Assembly (NCBI GenBank): GCA_902771225.1
Contig: CACXWH010000043.1
Coordinates: forward strand, 1-39,366
From: an uncultured Methanobrevibacter sp.
GTDB taxonomy: Archaea > Methanobacteriota > Methanobacteria > Methanobacteriales > Methanobacteriaceae
Reading direction: 5' to 3'
DNA length: 39,366 nucleotides
This document shows, piece by piece, positions 8,129-16,842 of this stretch. The notes beneath the pieces were generated by a model. That model had not been told where the DNA came from and made no database searches. It saw only the letters and a program-made list of their open reading frames with translations. Within the stretch, counting starts at the first letter, position 1. The number at the start of each line of letters is the position of its first letter. The translations under genes were made by a program, and so were the position numbers.

Positions 8129-8674
8129 TTATATATAACTTTCATCTTTTTTTCTAAAGTGTGCTTGCGGGTGGTCACATAATGGACAAACTTCTGGAGC
8201 TTCTTTTCCATAATGGATGTATCCGCAATTATTACATTTCCATGCGATTTCTTCGTCTTTTACAAAGACTTTACCTGCAGCAATTTTATCGGACAATGCA
8301 TTGTATCTGTCTTCATGAGCTTTTTCAGTAGCTGCAGCAGCATCGAATAAATCAGCTATATCATTTAAGCCTTCTTCACGAGCAGTTTCAGCAAATTCTT
8401 TATACATTACAGTCCATTCTTCATGTTCACCAGCTGCAGCATCAGCAAGGTTATCGGTTGTAGGAGGTACTTTACCGCCATTCAATAATTTAAACCAAAC
8501 TTTTGCATGTTCTTTTTCATTATCTGATGATTCTTGAAAAATTTCTTTAATTTCAACATAACCGTCTTTTTTAGCTTGAGAAGCATAAAATTCGTATTTA
8601 ACACGTGCTTGAGATTCTCCTGCAAGTGCAGTTCTTAAATTTTCTTCAGTTTTTGTTCCTTTTAAATCTGCCAT
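8129..8674 (-). CDS. rbr: Rubrerythrin
   Basis: A non-haem di-iron peroxidase that detoxifies hydrogen peroxide in anaerobes, using electrons from rubredoxin or similar carriers. The N-terminal ferritin-like domain shows both E-x-x-x-H type halves (ESQARVKYEFYASQAK with EKEHAKVWFKLL, and ETAREEGLNDIADLF with TEKAHEDRYNAL). The C-terminal rubredoxin domain has both Cys pairs (WKCNNCGYIHYG and PEVCPLCDHP). The length (181) is close to the typical 190. GGAGATGAT precedes the ATG. It lies next to a nitroreductase but as a separate unit, and fits oxidative-stress defence of a strict anaerobe. Confidence 0.95.
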   Translation of the reverse strand: MADLKGTKTEENLRTALAGESQARVKYEFYASQAKKDGYVEIKEIFQESSDNEKEHAKVWFKLLNGGKVPPTTDNLADAAAGEHEEWTVMYKEFAETAREEGLNDIADLFDAAAATEKAHEDRYNALSDKIAAGKVFVKDEEIAWKCNNCGYIHYGKEAPEVCPLCDHPQAHFRKKDESYI

Positions 8675-8737
8675 TTTATCATCTCCAAAATTTAGATGAG
8701 TATATTATTAATTAACTTTCTAGTAATATATACTTTT

Positions 8738-9238
8738 TCAATATCTGTCAAAATGAACCTTGGATTCATCATACCTGAGGGTTGTTTTGCCTTCACCTAA
8801 AGGGTTTCCAATGCAAATCACAGCAAATGGAATACAATAATCCGGAATATTCAAATATTCCTTTAACTTTAATGATCTATCTTCAATAGGATGAAATCCT
8901 AACCAGACTGCACCCAAACCCTCCCAGGTTGCCTGAAGCAGAATATTTTCACAGCATGCTCCCAAATCCTGTTGAATCATTGATGTGATTTTTGCATCAT
9001 TCAGATTTCCCAATACTACTATTAATTTTGATGCAAGTCTTGCGGGTTTTGCAAACTTGTGCATCTGTGAAATGGCTTTTTTATCCTCTTCATTTTCAAT
9101 GACAATAAATTCCCAAGCCTGCTGGTTGCATGCGGATGGTGCCTGCATACCTGCCTTTAAAATATTTTCAATCTGACTGTCTGTTACTTCAACATCTGAA
9201 TATCTTCTAACGGAATATCTTTCAAAAATAGGATTCAT
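8738..9238 (-). CDS. Nitroreductase family FMN protein
   Basis: A 166-residue member of the small nitroreductase family (FMN-dependent NAD(P)H oxidoreductases). It has the N-terminal FMN-phosphate motif RYSVRRY, the APSACNQQAWEFIVI segment, a mid-protein DLGACCENILLQATWEGLG helix near the flavin, and a GNPLGEGK end. The natural substrate of such proteins is seldom known; candidates are quinones, nitro compounds or flavins. A TATATATTA string lies close to the start and no good Shine-Dalgarno sequence is seen. It sits just upstream of rubrerythrin in the same direction, 63 bases apart. Confidence 0.88.
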   Translation of the reverse strand: MNPIFERYSVRRYSDVEVTDSQIENILKAGMQAPSACNQQAWEFIVIENEEDKKAISQMHKFAKPARLASKLIVVLGNLNDAKITSMIQQDLGACCENILLQATWEGLGAVWLGFHPIEDRSLKLKEYLNIPDYCIPFAVICIGNPLGEGKTTLRYDESKVHFDRY

Positions 9239-9409
9239 GTTAATATATAAGGCATCACTCCATTAAGTCAATTTCCATCAATTAAATCAAATACCCAATT
9301 AATAATCTTAATATCTATTGACAAATATTAAATTTAGTGAAAGAAAAAGTCAATATTTTTAATATTATGTGAAATTTGCATGAATTGGGGTAGGGCAGTC
9401 TACATCAAA

Positions 9410-10978
9410 TCACTGTTTTTTGTCATAAATGATTTGTTCTATTTCACGGTTGGCATAAGGAAAATCATTGACATCAGTCAAGATATGAATCTGATCTCCA
9501 TAGTTAATTTTGAAATCTTCACGGGCAATAACATAACTGCCGTTTCTAATGACAGACACTACAATAGAATTTTTAGGAAACGGAATGTTTTCAATTTCAA
9601 CTCCAATGTATTTGCACTCCAGAGGAACCACATACTCTGATAAAACATGCTTTGAAGGTTCAGGAGTGTATTCATGCTGACGCTTGTTCAACAGTCTTTC
9701 CAAAAGGCTCTCGTAAATCGGTTCATTGCCAAGTAAAGTCGGTACAATATAAGCTATTAAACAGACCACAAGCATTGCAACCAAAGATTCTGTAGAACCG
9801 CTCATTTCGGATAAAAGAACTATTCCTGTAATAGGAGATCGGATAGTTGCTGTGAAAAATCCCGCCATTGAGATAATGATAAATCTATAGATTAATACAT
9901 TGTCAAGACCACATATTGGAATAAAAATAGATGCAAAAATAGCTCCAATATAAGCCCCTAAAACCAAAATAGGTAAAAATATACCACCAGGAGCACCTGA
10001 AGAAAATGAAAATATGGAAAAAACATATTTACCGACAAAATAAATTAAAAGCAAGGTTAAAGATGGAACAGCAACATCAAATAATCCCAACATATAATGT
10101 CCGCCGCAACTTATTTCAGGCATTAGTAAAGCTATTACACCAGAAACTAAAAATACACTTACGAATTTAACTTCCAAACTCAAATTAGGTATTTTAGCCC
10201 ATAAATCTTCTGCCTTTATCATGCCCACATTATAGGCATAACCTAAAAATCCTAAAATCAAACCAAGCACAATCAACAGCCAGTAAGAAGAAAGAGGAAT
10301 ATTGGATATTGGAAATGTAAGTGCAGTAGACTGACCAAAAATCATTTTAGAAATGAAATCAGAAACAATAGCTGACACTAAAGCTATGAAAACCAAAGTC
10401 TTATCAAAGCCATGGTTGATTTCTTCAAGAATAAATATAACTCCAGCCAATGGAGCATTAAAAGCAGCCGTAATACCAACAGCAGAACCGACAAGAATCA
10501 GTCTAAGCTCATCAGTTTTTGATTCATTAAATAATTTAGAAACTCCTTTTCCTGCCATAGCACCGATTTGAACAGATGGACCTTCAGGCCCAAGAGACAA
10601 ACCGCCGAGAGCTGTAAAAACACCACCGACAATTTTAGCAAACAAGGTCTTATACCAGTTTACATCCAAAAATCCTTTAGTCTCGGCATTGACATGAGGA
10701 ATACCGCTTCCCATAGCATCCCTTTCCCATCGCATCAGATAAGCTGTCAGTAAACCTAAAATAATTAAAAATACAAAAAATAATACAATATAGAAAATAT
10801 TTCCATTAATGATGGTTAAATAATGTCTTAAAATGTCTTCAGAGCCATTTAAAAGAAACCTATATAAACACACCATCAAACCGGAAAAAATACCAACTAA
10901 TATGCCCTGTATTGTTAGTTTAAAAATATGTCTTGGGTTTTCAACAATTGACCTAAAGGTTTTTTGTACTTCTTTCAT
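9410..10978 (-). CDS. ClC-type chloride transporter with C-terminal TrkA-C-like domain
   Basis: A polytopic membrane protein of the ClC family. It has the selectivity-filter motifs GSGIP and GPEGP (the Glu is the gating glutamate of exchangers), FILEEINHGF (its Glu pair aligns with the internal proton glutamate of E. coli ClC-ec1), a GAPGGIFLPIL filter segment and the NEPIY tyrosine region. Keeping both glutamates argues for Cl-/H+ exchange rather than a passive channel. The last 80 or so residues (LECKYIGVEIENIPF...DFKINYGDQIHIL) look like a TrkA-C regulatory domain. The 522-residue length fits that architecture. It is a single-gene unit with no visible Shine-Dalgarno sequence before the ATG. 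Confidence 0.92.
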   Translation of the reverse strand: MKEVQKTFRSIVENPRHIFKLTIQGILVGIFSGLMVCLYRFLLNGSEDILRHYLTIINGNIFYIVLFFVFLIILGLLTAYLMRWERDAMGSGIPHVNAETKGFLDVNWYKTLFAKIVGGVFTALGGLSLGPEGPSVQIGAMAGKGVSKLFNESKTDELRLILVGSAVGITAAFNAPLAGVIFILEEINHGFDKTLVFIALVSAIVSDFISKMIFGQSTALTFPISNIPLSSYWLLIVLGLILGFLGYAYNVGMIKAEDLWAKIPNLSLEVKFVSVFLVSGVIALLMPEISCGGHYMLGLFDVAVPSLTLLLIYFVGKYVFSIFSFSSGAPGGIFLPILVLGAYIGAIFASIFIPICGLDNVLIYRFIIISMAGFFTATIRSPITGIVLLSEMSGSTESLVAMLVVCLIAYIVPTLLGNEPIYESLLERLLNKRQHEYTPEPSKHVLSEYVVPLECKYIGVEIENIPFPKNSIVVSVIRNGSYVIAREDFKINYGDQIHILTDVNDFPYANREIEQIIYDKKQ

Positions 10979-11060
10979 TAATTATACTTTTTAATCATCA
11001 TGAATTAAATAATTTATTTTTTTATATTATTTTTCCCTAATTGAAAAAAAACCTCAACAA

Positions 11061-13805
11061 TTACTTTCTTCTAAATAACGGCAACGCAAGTAAAACTAAC
11101 AGCAAAACAAACACAGGGTTTCCGGAGGCATTTTTTGAAAAGCTTGGATTGAATTTTCCATGAAGATTTTCTTTTGAGCCATTGCTGTTGTCTGAGTATG
11201 TTAGATTAATATTTGAAGATAAATAATAGCTACCCTCCAAAAATTCAATAGTTACATTATTGGAATTAATAATAAAGCTAAAATATGAATTATTCAATTC
11301 AACAATATGGGTTTCACCAAATATGCTGTATGCAACCTGACCGGATAACACGGGATTACTGTTTTCATCAAAAACATAACCTTCAACCAAATAACAAGCA
11401 TCATCCAATTTTGATATTTCTGCAACAATATGTGTTTTTAAAGGAATTATAGTTAATTTAGTGGCATTATTTGATTTAGCATATTTTCTATTTCCTTCAA
11501 ATGAGAATAAAACATCATAAGTACCAGGATAGAATTTAGACACATCAATATAAACGTTTCCTTCAGAATCTGTCGTTAAATTATACTTATTGAGAAGTAA
11601 GTTATCTGATTTAACGATATTTACATATACATTTTCATCACTGACGGGACTGCCATCAGCGCCAGCTAAATTAATAGCTATTGAATGATTTTCCAGTGCT
11701 TTGAATGTTAAATTATCAGATGTAATGACTGTATCCAAAATGTTTGCTGTGAATGCCTTTAAACAGACATGAGCATTTGAAAGATTATAATAAACCAATG
11801 CAGATGCAAAACCCTTATACAAAACAGTGTTGTTTGAATGTAAATCATACCAGACTACCCCATCAGGACTTACGAAAGACTGATTGAAATCAGTTGAGAC
11901 ATTAGCTATCCATTCATCAACATCACATTCAATAGCAATAGGATACAATAAATTAGGTGTAGTCAGCTTGACAACAACCTTAAAAATATCATTTGCATTT
12001 AAATCCACCAATTCATCCAGTTTAATGGTATTATAACCCGGATTGTGGATAGTGCCCTTTTGAGTATAAGCTAAATTGTCATTAACATAAATGAATGATT
12101 CGTAAAGAGAATCCGGTGAAAAAGTATACAAACTAAAAGCTGCCAATGGATTACTATTATTTGATTTGAATTGATTTGCAAACCATGCAGTCTCATTATT
12201 GAAACCTAAATTAACAAGAGAACCCTTATAATCATAAAAATAGTTTTCCCTGTAATTATCCACATCCTCAAGATTAACTACGGCAAAAGGAATGTTTTCT
12301 TTTGAAAGAGTCATGTCATAATAGGAGATGTAATTATAACCGCCCGCTTCCTCATAAACAGTTGCATTTAATTTTTTAACATAAGCACTTTCACCATAAC
12401 TATTTTTTAATATGAATGCACCATCGGGAATATTTTCACCAAATTTAGATCCCAGATAATTATCATCCCATCCAACTAATGCAACGGCATGTGAAGAAAA
12501 TGTCGGCAGTGAATTGAATGGTGAAATTTCACTGTAATAGTAGGTTCCATTAATCATATATATTTCGGAATCATGCATCTTATATCCGATAACAACGCTA
12601 CCGTATTCCAAAATTGCACGTTTCAACTGATCATTATCCATTACAGGCAGAAATACTACATCCTGAACATGTTTAACAACAGGCAAATCAGTTGGAGATA
12701 TGATAGAGGCAGGATTAAACGGATCATCACTGTCATTAACCGGACCTGACCAGCGAGACCAGTATGCAAGGGTTTTTTCAGTCCCACCTCCAAAATTAGG
12801 AACCAATACCCATCCATGTTCAGCATATTTGCCCATAATATTTTTCTGATTATTTTCAGAAAAGTTGTACAATTTATTTTCATGGATTAATAAATAAGTC
12901 TCCAAAGCTGAAACTGAAGCGAAAGCCCAGCAGGTACCTGTATTCAATTGATTTTTAACAGGCGAAACATAAGATACATTAGTTCCGTTTTCTAAAGTAA
13001 CATTTCTTGAATCATAAGTGGCAGGAAGCTCATAACTGTCATCCAATACCTTATCAAAAACCATCGGCCAAAAAGTAGTATAAATTATATCCTCATCACC
13101 CATACATGTATTATTTTCGAAACCATATTCTCCGCTAATTGAGTTATTAATGAATTTAGAATTACTTATATAATGTTCATATTGGATAAATGCTATTGCA
13201 CCTCCAAAAGGTGTTTTGGCATTAACGGAATTATTTATAAATCCACATCCATCAATTGAATTTACAGCACACAGGCTATAAATAGCACCTGAAGCATTAA
13301 ACACATTATTATTAATAAAAAGAGAATCTTTAAAATCGGTTACTGAATATTCAACAAAAACAGCCCCTGCTACTTGCGCAGCATTATTTATAAAGGAACA
13401 GTTAACAAATTGAACATTTGAATAATCTAAAAAAACGGCTCCTCCACAAGTAGCTGAATTATTAATAAAAGTACAATCAACAAAAGAAATATTCGTTGAT
13501 TTGGTTAAATATACTGCACCCCCGTTTCCGCTTGAAAATCCATTTTTGAAAGTTATATTGTGCAGTACAATATCATGAGCAGATGTAAAATTTAAAATCC
13601 TTGATTCGATTAATGCATCTAAATAATGGCCATTACCTTCAATAGCTATTGATTTATTAATTTTAATTTCTGAAGTGGAATTATCGGAGAAATAATTTTC
13701 AGTTAAGGATATGGATTGACCAACCTCGACATTATCAATCTGATTTTGTAAATCAGAAAAGGTCGCCATATCTGATGTATCATTATTAGCGGATACACAT
13801 GACAA
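11061..13805 (-). CDS. Surface adhesin-like protein with papain-family (C1A) peptidase domain; signal peptide frameshifted off
   Basis: The long open frame begins at TTG 13803-13805, after the natural signal peptide. The N-terminal 250 residues are a right-handed beta-helix with repeats of the form FINNSA-x-x-GGAVF. A papain-like peptidase follows, with the active-site set visible: Q in VKNQLNTGTCWAFA, C292, H439 (SSHAVALVGW) and N468 (KNSYGES). Ig-like domains come next, then a C-terminal hydrophobic anchor ending in FRRK. It would be a wall-facing membrane-anchored protease or adhesin. An ATG at 13897-13899 opens the true signal peptide, but a 31-bp tandem duplication puts it out of frame. 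With one copy the frame is continuous and starts MVRIFLKTHFLLLIIFLLF. The gene is therefore off or unsecreted in this copy. Known C1A-bearing ALPs occur in Methanobrevibacter. Confidence 0.88.
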   Translation of the reverse strand: MSCVSANNDTSDMATFSDLQNQIDNVEVGQSISLTENYFSDNSTSEIKINKSIAIEGNGHYLDALIESRILNFTSAHDIVLHNITFKNGFSSGNGGAVYLTKSTNISFVDCTFINNSATCGGAVFLDYSNVQFVNCSFINNAAQVAGAVFVEYSVTDFKDSLFINNNVFNASGAIYSLCAVNSIDGCGFINNSVNAKTPFGGAIAFIQYEHYISNSKFINNSISGEYGFENNTCMGDEDIIYTTFWPMVFDKVLDDSYELPATYDSRNVTLENGTNVSYVSPVKNQLNTGTCWAFASVSALETYLLIHENKLYNFSENNQKNIMGKYAEHGWVLVPNFGGGTEKTLAYWSRWSGPVNDSDDPFNPASIISPTDLPVVKHVQDVVFLPVMDNDQLKRAILEYGSVVIGYKMHDSEIYMINGTYYYSEISPFNSLPTFSSHAVALVGWDDNYLGSKFGENIPDGAFILKNSYGESAYVKKLNATVYEEAGGYNYISYYDMTLSKENIPFAVVNLEDVDNYRENYFYDYKGSLVNLGFNNETAWFANQFKSNNSNPLAAFSLYTFSPDSLYESFIYVNDNLAYTQKGTIHNPGYNTIKLDELVDLNANDIFKVVVKLTTPNLLYPIAIECDVDEWIANVSTDFNQSFVSPDGVVWYDLHSNNTVLYKGFASALVYYNLSNAHVCLKAFTANILDTVITSDNLTFKALENHSIAINLAGADGSPVSDENVYVNIVKSDNLLLNKYNLTTDSEGNVYIDVSKFYPGTYDVLFSFEGNRKYAKSNNATKLTIIPLKTHIVAEISKLDDACYLVEGYVFDENSNPVLSGQVAYSIFGETHIVELNNSYFSFIINSNNVTIEFLEGSYYLSSNINLTYSDNSNGSKENLHGKFNPSFSKNASGNPVFVLLLVLLALPLFRRK

Positions 13806-13899
13806 AGAAACGAATAAAAGAAATATGACATGACAAAGAAACGAATAAAAGAAATATGATTAATAATAAAAAATGTGTTTTTAAAAATATTCTCACCAT
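13786..13899 (-). pseudogene. Severed signal-peptide leader of the papain-like surface protein
   Basis: From the ATG at 13897-13899 the frame encodes a hydrophobic leader of 37 residues and stops at TAA 13786-13788. The first 24 residues are the expected signal peptide. The rest is the second copy of the 31-bp repeat read in another frame. Removing one copy joins the leader in frame to SCVSANNDT of the downstream protein. A GGTGA string overlaps the start and A+T-rich TATA-like sequence lies at about 13901-13925. Confidence 0.8.
13797..13858. repeat. Exact 31-bp tandem direct duplication (two copies)
   Basis: Copies at 13797-13827 and 13828-13858 are identical. The unit length is not a multiple of three, so gain or loss of a copy shifts the frame of the surface-protein gene. 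The flanking sequence shows no transposon ends, which points to slippage or local duplication. Confidence 0.97.
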
Positions 13900-14009
13900 A
13901 TTATAATATATTATATATTTACAATATAAATAATTAAATGAATTTATATCTATCACATTCACAATTAAAAAATTGAAGCATACAATAAACTTTAAGAATA
14001 TCTGTGAAA

Positions 14010-14039
14010 AATAACCCTAAAATCAGAAATCGGGTTATT
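14010..14039. repeat. Inverted repeats downstream of the PEP-synthase-like gene
   Basis: AATAACCC (14010-14017) pairs with GGGTTATT (14032-14039) around a 14-base loop. A second hairpin, AATGGAA-TACT-TTCCATT, lies at 14134-14151, just past the stop of the leftward gene at 14175. Either may help end that transcript, but neither is followed by a strong T-tract on the minus strand. Confidence 0.45.
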
Positions 14040-14174
14040 AATCACATGAAATATTTTGTCATACATTTCTTTTTTGTGCAAAAAGAATTATTGCAAATAA
14101 AAAAGGCATATGTCCCACCCTGCCTCCCTTGATAATGGAATACTTTCCATTAACTGTTTTGACCATATACCTGA

Positions 14175-16817
14175 TTATTTGAAAATACACATCGTTTCAT
14201 CCTTATTCATATCGTGATACAATTCTGCTGAGGTATCTTCATCGAAGTCTATGACCTGTATCATATCATATATCTCATCATTTAACTTGGGATTTATATC
14301 TTTTAGAATATTTGGATAGTCATACAGCATTTCACGGTTGAATTCCAGTTTTTTATCATTTTCAAATAACGCACCATAGTATATTTCTGCTTCAACTAAA
14401 TCCTGAAACATATGGCTTCCAAAAGACAATTCCGGCATATAACCAACTTCGCTATATGACTCCTCAAGAATTGCTGTAAAATGGCTGATATCTGCAAATA
14501 CTACGGGAATGCCTAATTCCGGAGAAGACGTACCAATTCTTCCAGGAACTATTAAAATAGCTGTTTTGTCATTGTTTTTGCAATATGTATTGACATCACT
14601 GATTATTCTAGGGATTGAGCTTTTTTTAGCATATGGATATTCATAATACTTATGCGGATCAACATAACAGATTGTATCGATTTTGTTCTTTCTTGACATT
14701 CCCATTGAGGATTCCTTAATATGGAAGAAAACATTTTTATCTTCAGGCATTTCAATAGCTTCGTTATTTACTGAAACCTGAAGCGGACGGCATTGCAGCA
14801 GATTTATATTGAAAGAATTGTCCTCCCCAACATTGACTGTATATTCAATGTCAACAGGATAATCATATGCAGTTTCCAATGTATTTAAGATTTCCTTCAT
14901 GTTATCAATGAATTTCTGGTTTTTAACAATTCCTTCACAATTGACAAAGACTATTTCACGGCGTTGGCCGCGTTCACGAAACATTCTTTCCGCTTCGCGG
15001 TCATGTTCAACCAAAACTTTCTTTGAATATCTTGGAATTACATCCAAACCGTCACCGACAGGAATATCATGCAAACTATTGGCTTTAAAATCTATTACAT
15101 CCAGATAATGTTGAGAATATCTATGTTTTTCTTTTATGTCCTTCATTAGAGTTATTTCAGGCTTATCAAGATTGATGATTCTGGGATAATCTTTTTTTGT
15201 CCTGTCAACAGCTTTTGTACCAAGACCCATAACAAGTCTCAACATACCTTTGGTATTGTCCATATCCGGAAGCGGTGAATATGGACTGTATGAAAACCCT
15301 ACGCCTGCGGCAGTTGGGAATAAATAGTCTCCATGATAGGAACCTGAAACCCTTTGAACCAGAAGAGCCATCTGTTCATCTGTATCATCCAAACCGTTCA
15401 ATTTCCGGTATTCCAATGCAGAAATATTCATTGTACTTGAATAAACTACTTTTACCGCTTCTTCAAAGGCAGCTAAACGCTCTTCAAGAGTACCTCTGTT
15501 TACACAGAATACTGATTCATATTTTCCTGCAAATGCATTTCCGAAACCGTCTTCAAGAAAACTGCTTGACCTGACAATAATAGGGTTCTGTCCAAAATAA
15601 TCAAGAATATGTATAAATTCCTTTTTAATCTGGTCTGAAAAAGTACCGTTTTTAAGAGCTTCTTCCAACTCTTTTCCATATTTATAATATCCATCTTTGG
15701 TTCTCTGTTTTACCCGAAGATCCCATAAGTCATTTGAAACAATGTATGTATAAAATAAATCGGAACCGATGTAAAATGAATCATCAGGTTCAAAATTACT
15801 GTATATCTCCGGACGGTCTTTTTCAATAATTTTTCTTGCAAGCAGCATTCCGCATGTTTTACCACCTACCAATCCGCTGCCTACTCGGCGATTGTAAATC
15901 GTGATATAATCTTCAAAAGTAAAGTATTCCCTGATTTTAGAAAGCATCTTTTCGTCCTTCGTCATCATTAACTCACATATTTTATTACACTCATCATCGA
16001 TGTTTTTGCCTTCTTCATGCTCTCTTTTTACTTGAAGCATATATCTTTCCCAACTGTCTAAAGTCTGTTCATTTTGATATTTATCAGAATTGATAGTCTT
16101 ATAATATTTACTAACTTCCTGACCGTCCTGCAGAACTTTAACAAAACCTGTTGTCGGATTGAATTTATGTCCTAAAAACATTGTTTGAGAGTATCTGTTC
16201 CATACTTTTAACGGAGTGACATAAACTTCTTCTGCAGAATTAGAGTATACATTTAAGAGCAATTGTGTCGTTTCACGAATTTTAGCAATAGCTTCATATG
16301 AATGTCTTCCACGAAGAATAGGGAAATATGCTACAGTATCCAACTGGAATAAAAATGGACAGGTAACTTTAAAGAAATTACCCATCATTAAATCTGTTGA
16401 CCAAACCGCCTGAAGGTCACTTAAACAGTCGAAAACATAAAATGCGTCAAAACCCTCTTTTTCTATTATCCTGTGGACTTCCAAAGTAAATGTTTCAAAT
16501 TGCTTATATGGATCTACCTGATATATTTTAATCCCATCGCGTTCTATCATACAAAACTCTGTGTCAGGATTATTCTGTTCAATTTCAAGCAATTTAAAAT
16601 CTTTTTCAGTCATTTCTATTAACGGATGATGATTAGCAAAGCGAATGTATATTAAATTTCTATTGTCTTCTTTTGCCTGTTTTACATAAGGATTAACAAA
16701 GTAAGAAAACTCATTTAAATTTGTAACATTCCATACTACATTATCTCCTAAACGAATATTATCTAAAGCTTTATCAAGCCCGGGAATTCCTGATTTAATT
16801 CTATCGAATGCGGCCAT
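14175..16817 (-). CDS. PEP synthase/PPDK-related ATP-grasp protein with degenerate KaiC-like domain
   Basis: The N-terminal part begins like a RecA/KaiC-type domain (RIKSGIPGLDKAL), but the Walker A loop is replaced (NIRLGDNVVWNV has no GKT), so it should not hydrolyse ATP there. From about residue 310 a PEP/pyruvate-binding ATP-grasp domain follows: VGSGLVGGKTCGMLLA near 316 and IIVRSSSFLEDGFGNAFAGK near 415. A C-terminal block with PGRIGTSSPELGIPV lies near 756. The swivelling phospho-histidine domain and the PEP-binding barrel of true PpsA are not apparent, so it is unlikely to be a complete PEP synthase. It starts 25 bases after gltB2 behind GGAGATA, so it is probably the last gene of the glutamate synthase operon. 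Function unknown. Confidence 0.75.
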   Translation of the reverse strand: MAAFDRIKSGIPGLDKALDNIRLGDNVVWNVTNLNEFSYFVNPYVKQAKEDNRNLIYIRFANHHPLIEMTEKDFKLLEIEQNNPDTEFCMIERDGIKIYQVDPYKQFETFTLEVHRIIEKEGFDAFYVFDCLSDLQAVWSTDLMMGNFFKVTCPFLFQLDTVAYFPILRGRHSYEAIAKIRETTQLLLNVYSNSAEEVYVTPLKVWNRYSQTMFLGHKFNPTTGFVKVLQDGQEVSKYYKTINSDKYQNEQTLDSWERYMLQVKREHEEGKNIDDECNKICELMMTKDEKMLSKIREYFTFEDYITIYNRRVGSGLVGGKTCGMLLARKIIEKDRPEIYSNFEPDDSFYIGSDLFYTYIVSNDLWDLRVKQRTKDGYYKYGKELEEALKNGTFSDQIKKEFIHILDYFGQNPIIVRSSSFLEDGFGNAFAGKYESVFCVNRGTLEERLAAFEEAVKVVYSSTMNISALEYRKLNGLDDTDEQMALLVQRVSGSYHGDYLFPTAAGVGFSYSPYSPLPDMDNTKGMLRLVMGLGTKAVDRTKKDYPRIINLDKPEITLMKDIKEKHRYSQHYLDVIDFKANSLHDIPVGDGLDVIPRYSKKVLVEHDREAERMFRERGQRREIVFVNCEGIVKNQKFIDNMKEILNTLETAYDYPVDIEYTVNVGEDNSFNINLLQCRPLQVSVNNEAIEMPEDKNVFFHIKESSMGMSRKNKIDTICYVDPHKYYEYPYAKKSSIPRIISDVNTYCKNNDKTAILIVPGRIGTSSPELGIPVVFADISHFTAILEESYSEVGYMPELSFGSHMFQDLVEAEIYYGALFENDKKLEFNREMLYDYPNILKDINPKLNDEIYDMIQVIDFDEDTSAELYHDMNKDETMCIFK

Positions 16818-16842
16818 AATAATATCTCCTTAAAATTGATTT

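Noticed and set aside
9380-9640. Plus-strand frame of 86 codons opposite the end of the ClC gene
   Set aside because: It is antisense to conserved TrkA-C-like codons and has no family resemblance.
13797-13858. The 31-bp duplication as a transposon target-site duplication or CRISPR-like repeat
   Set aside because: The copies are directly adjacent with nothing between them, so neither an insertion footprint nor a repeat-spacer array fits.
14059-14166. 35-codon minus-strand frame starting MVKTVNGKYSIIKGG with a short hydrophobic end, just after the PEP-synthase-like gene
   Set aside because: The ribosome-binding site is poorly spaced, it spans two inverted repeats, and nothing recognisable is encoded. 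It may be a remnant but I cannot support it as a gene.
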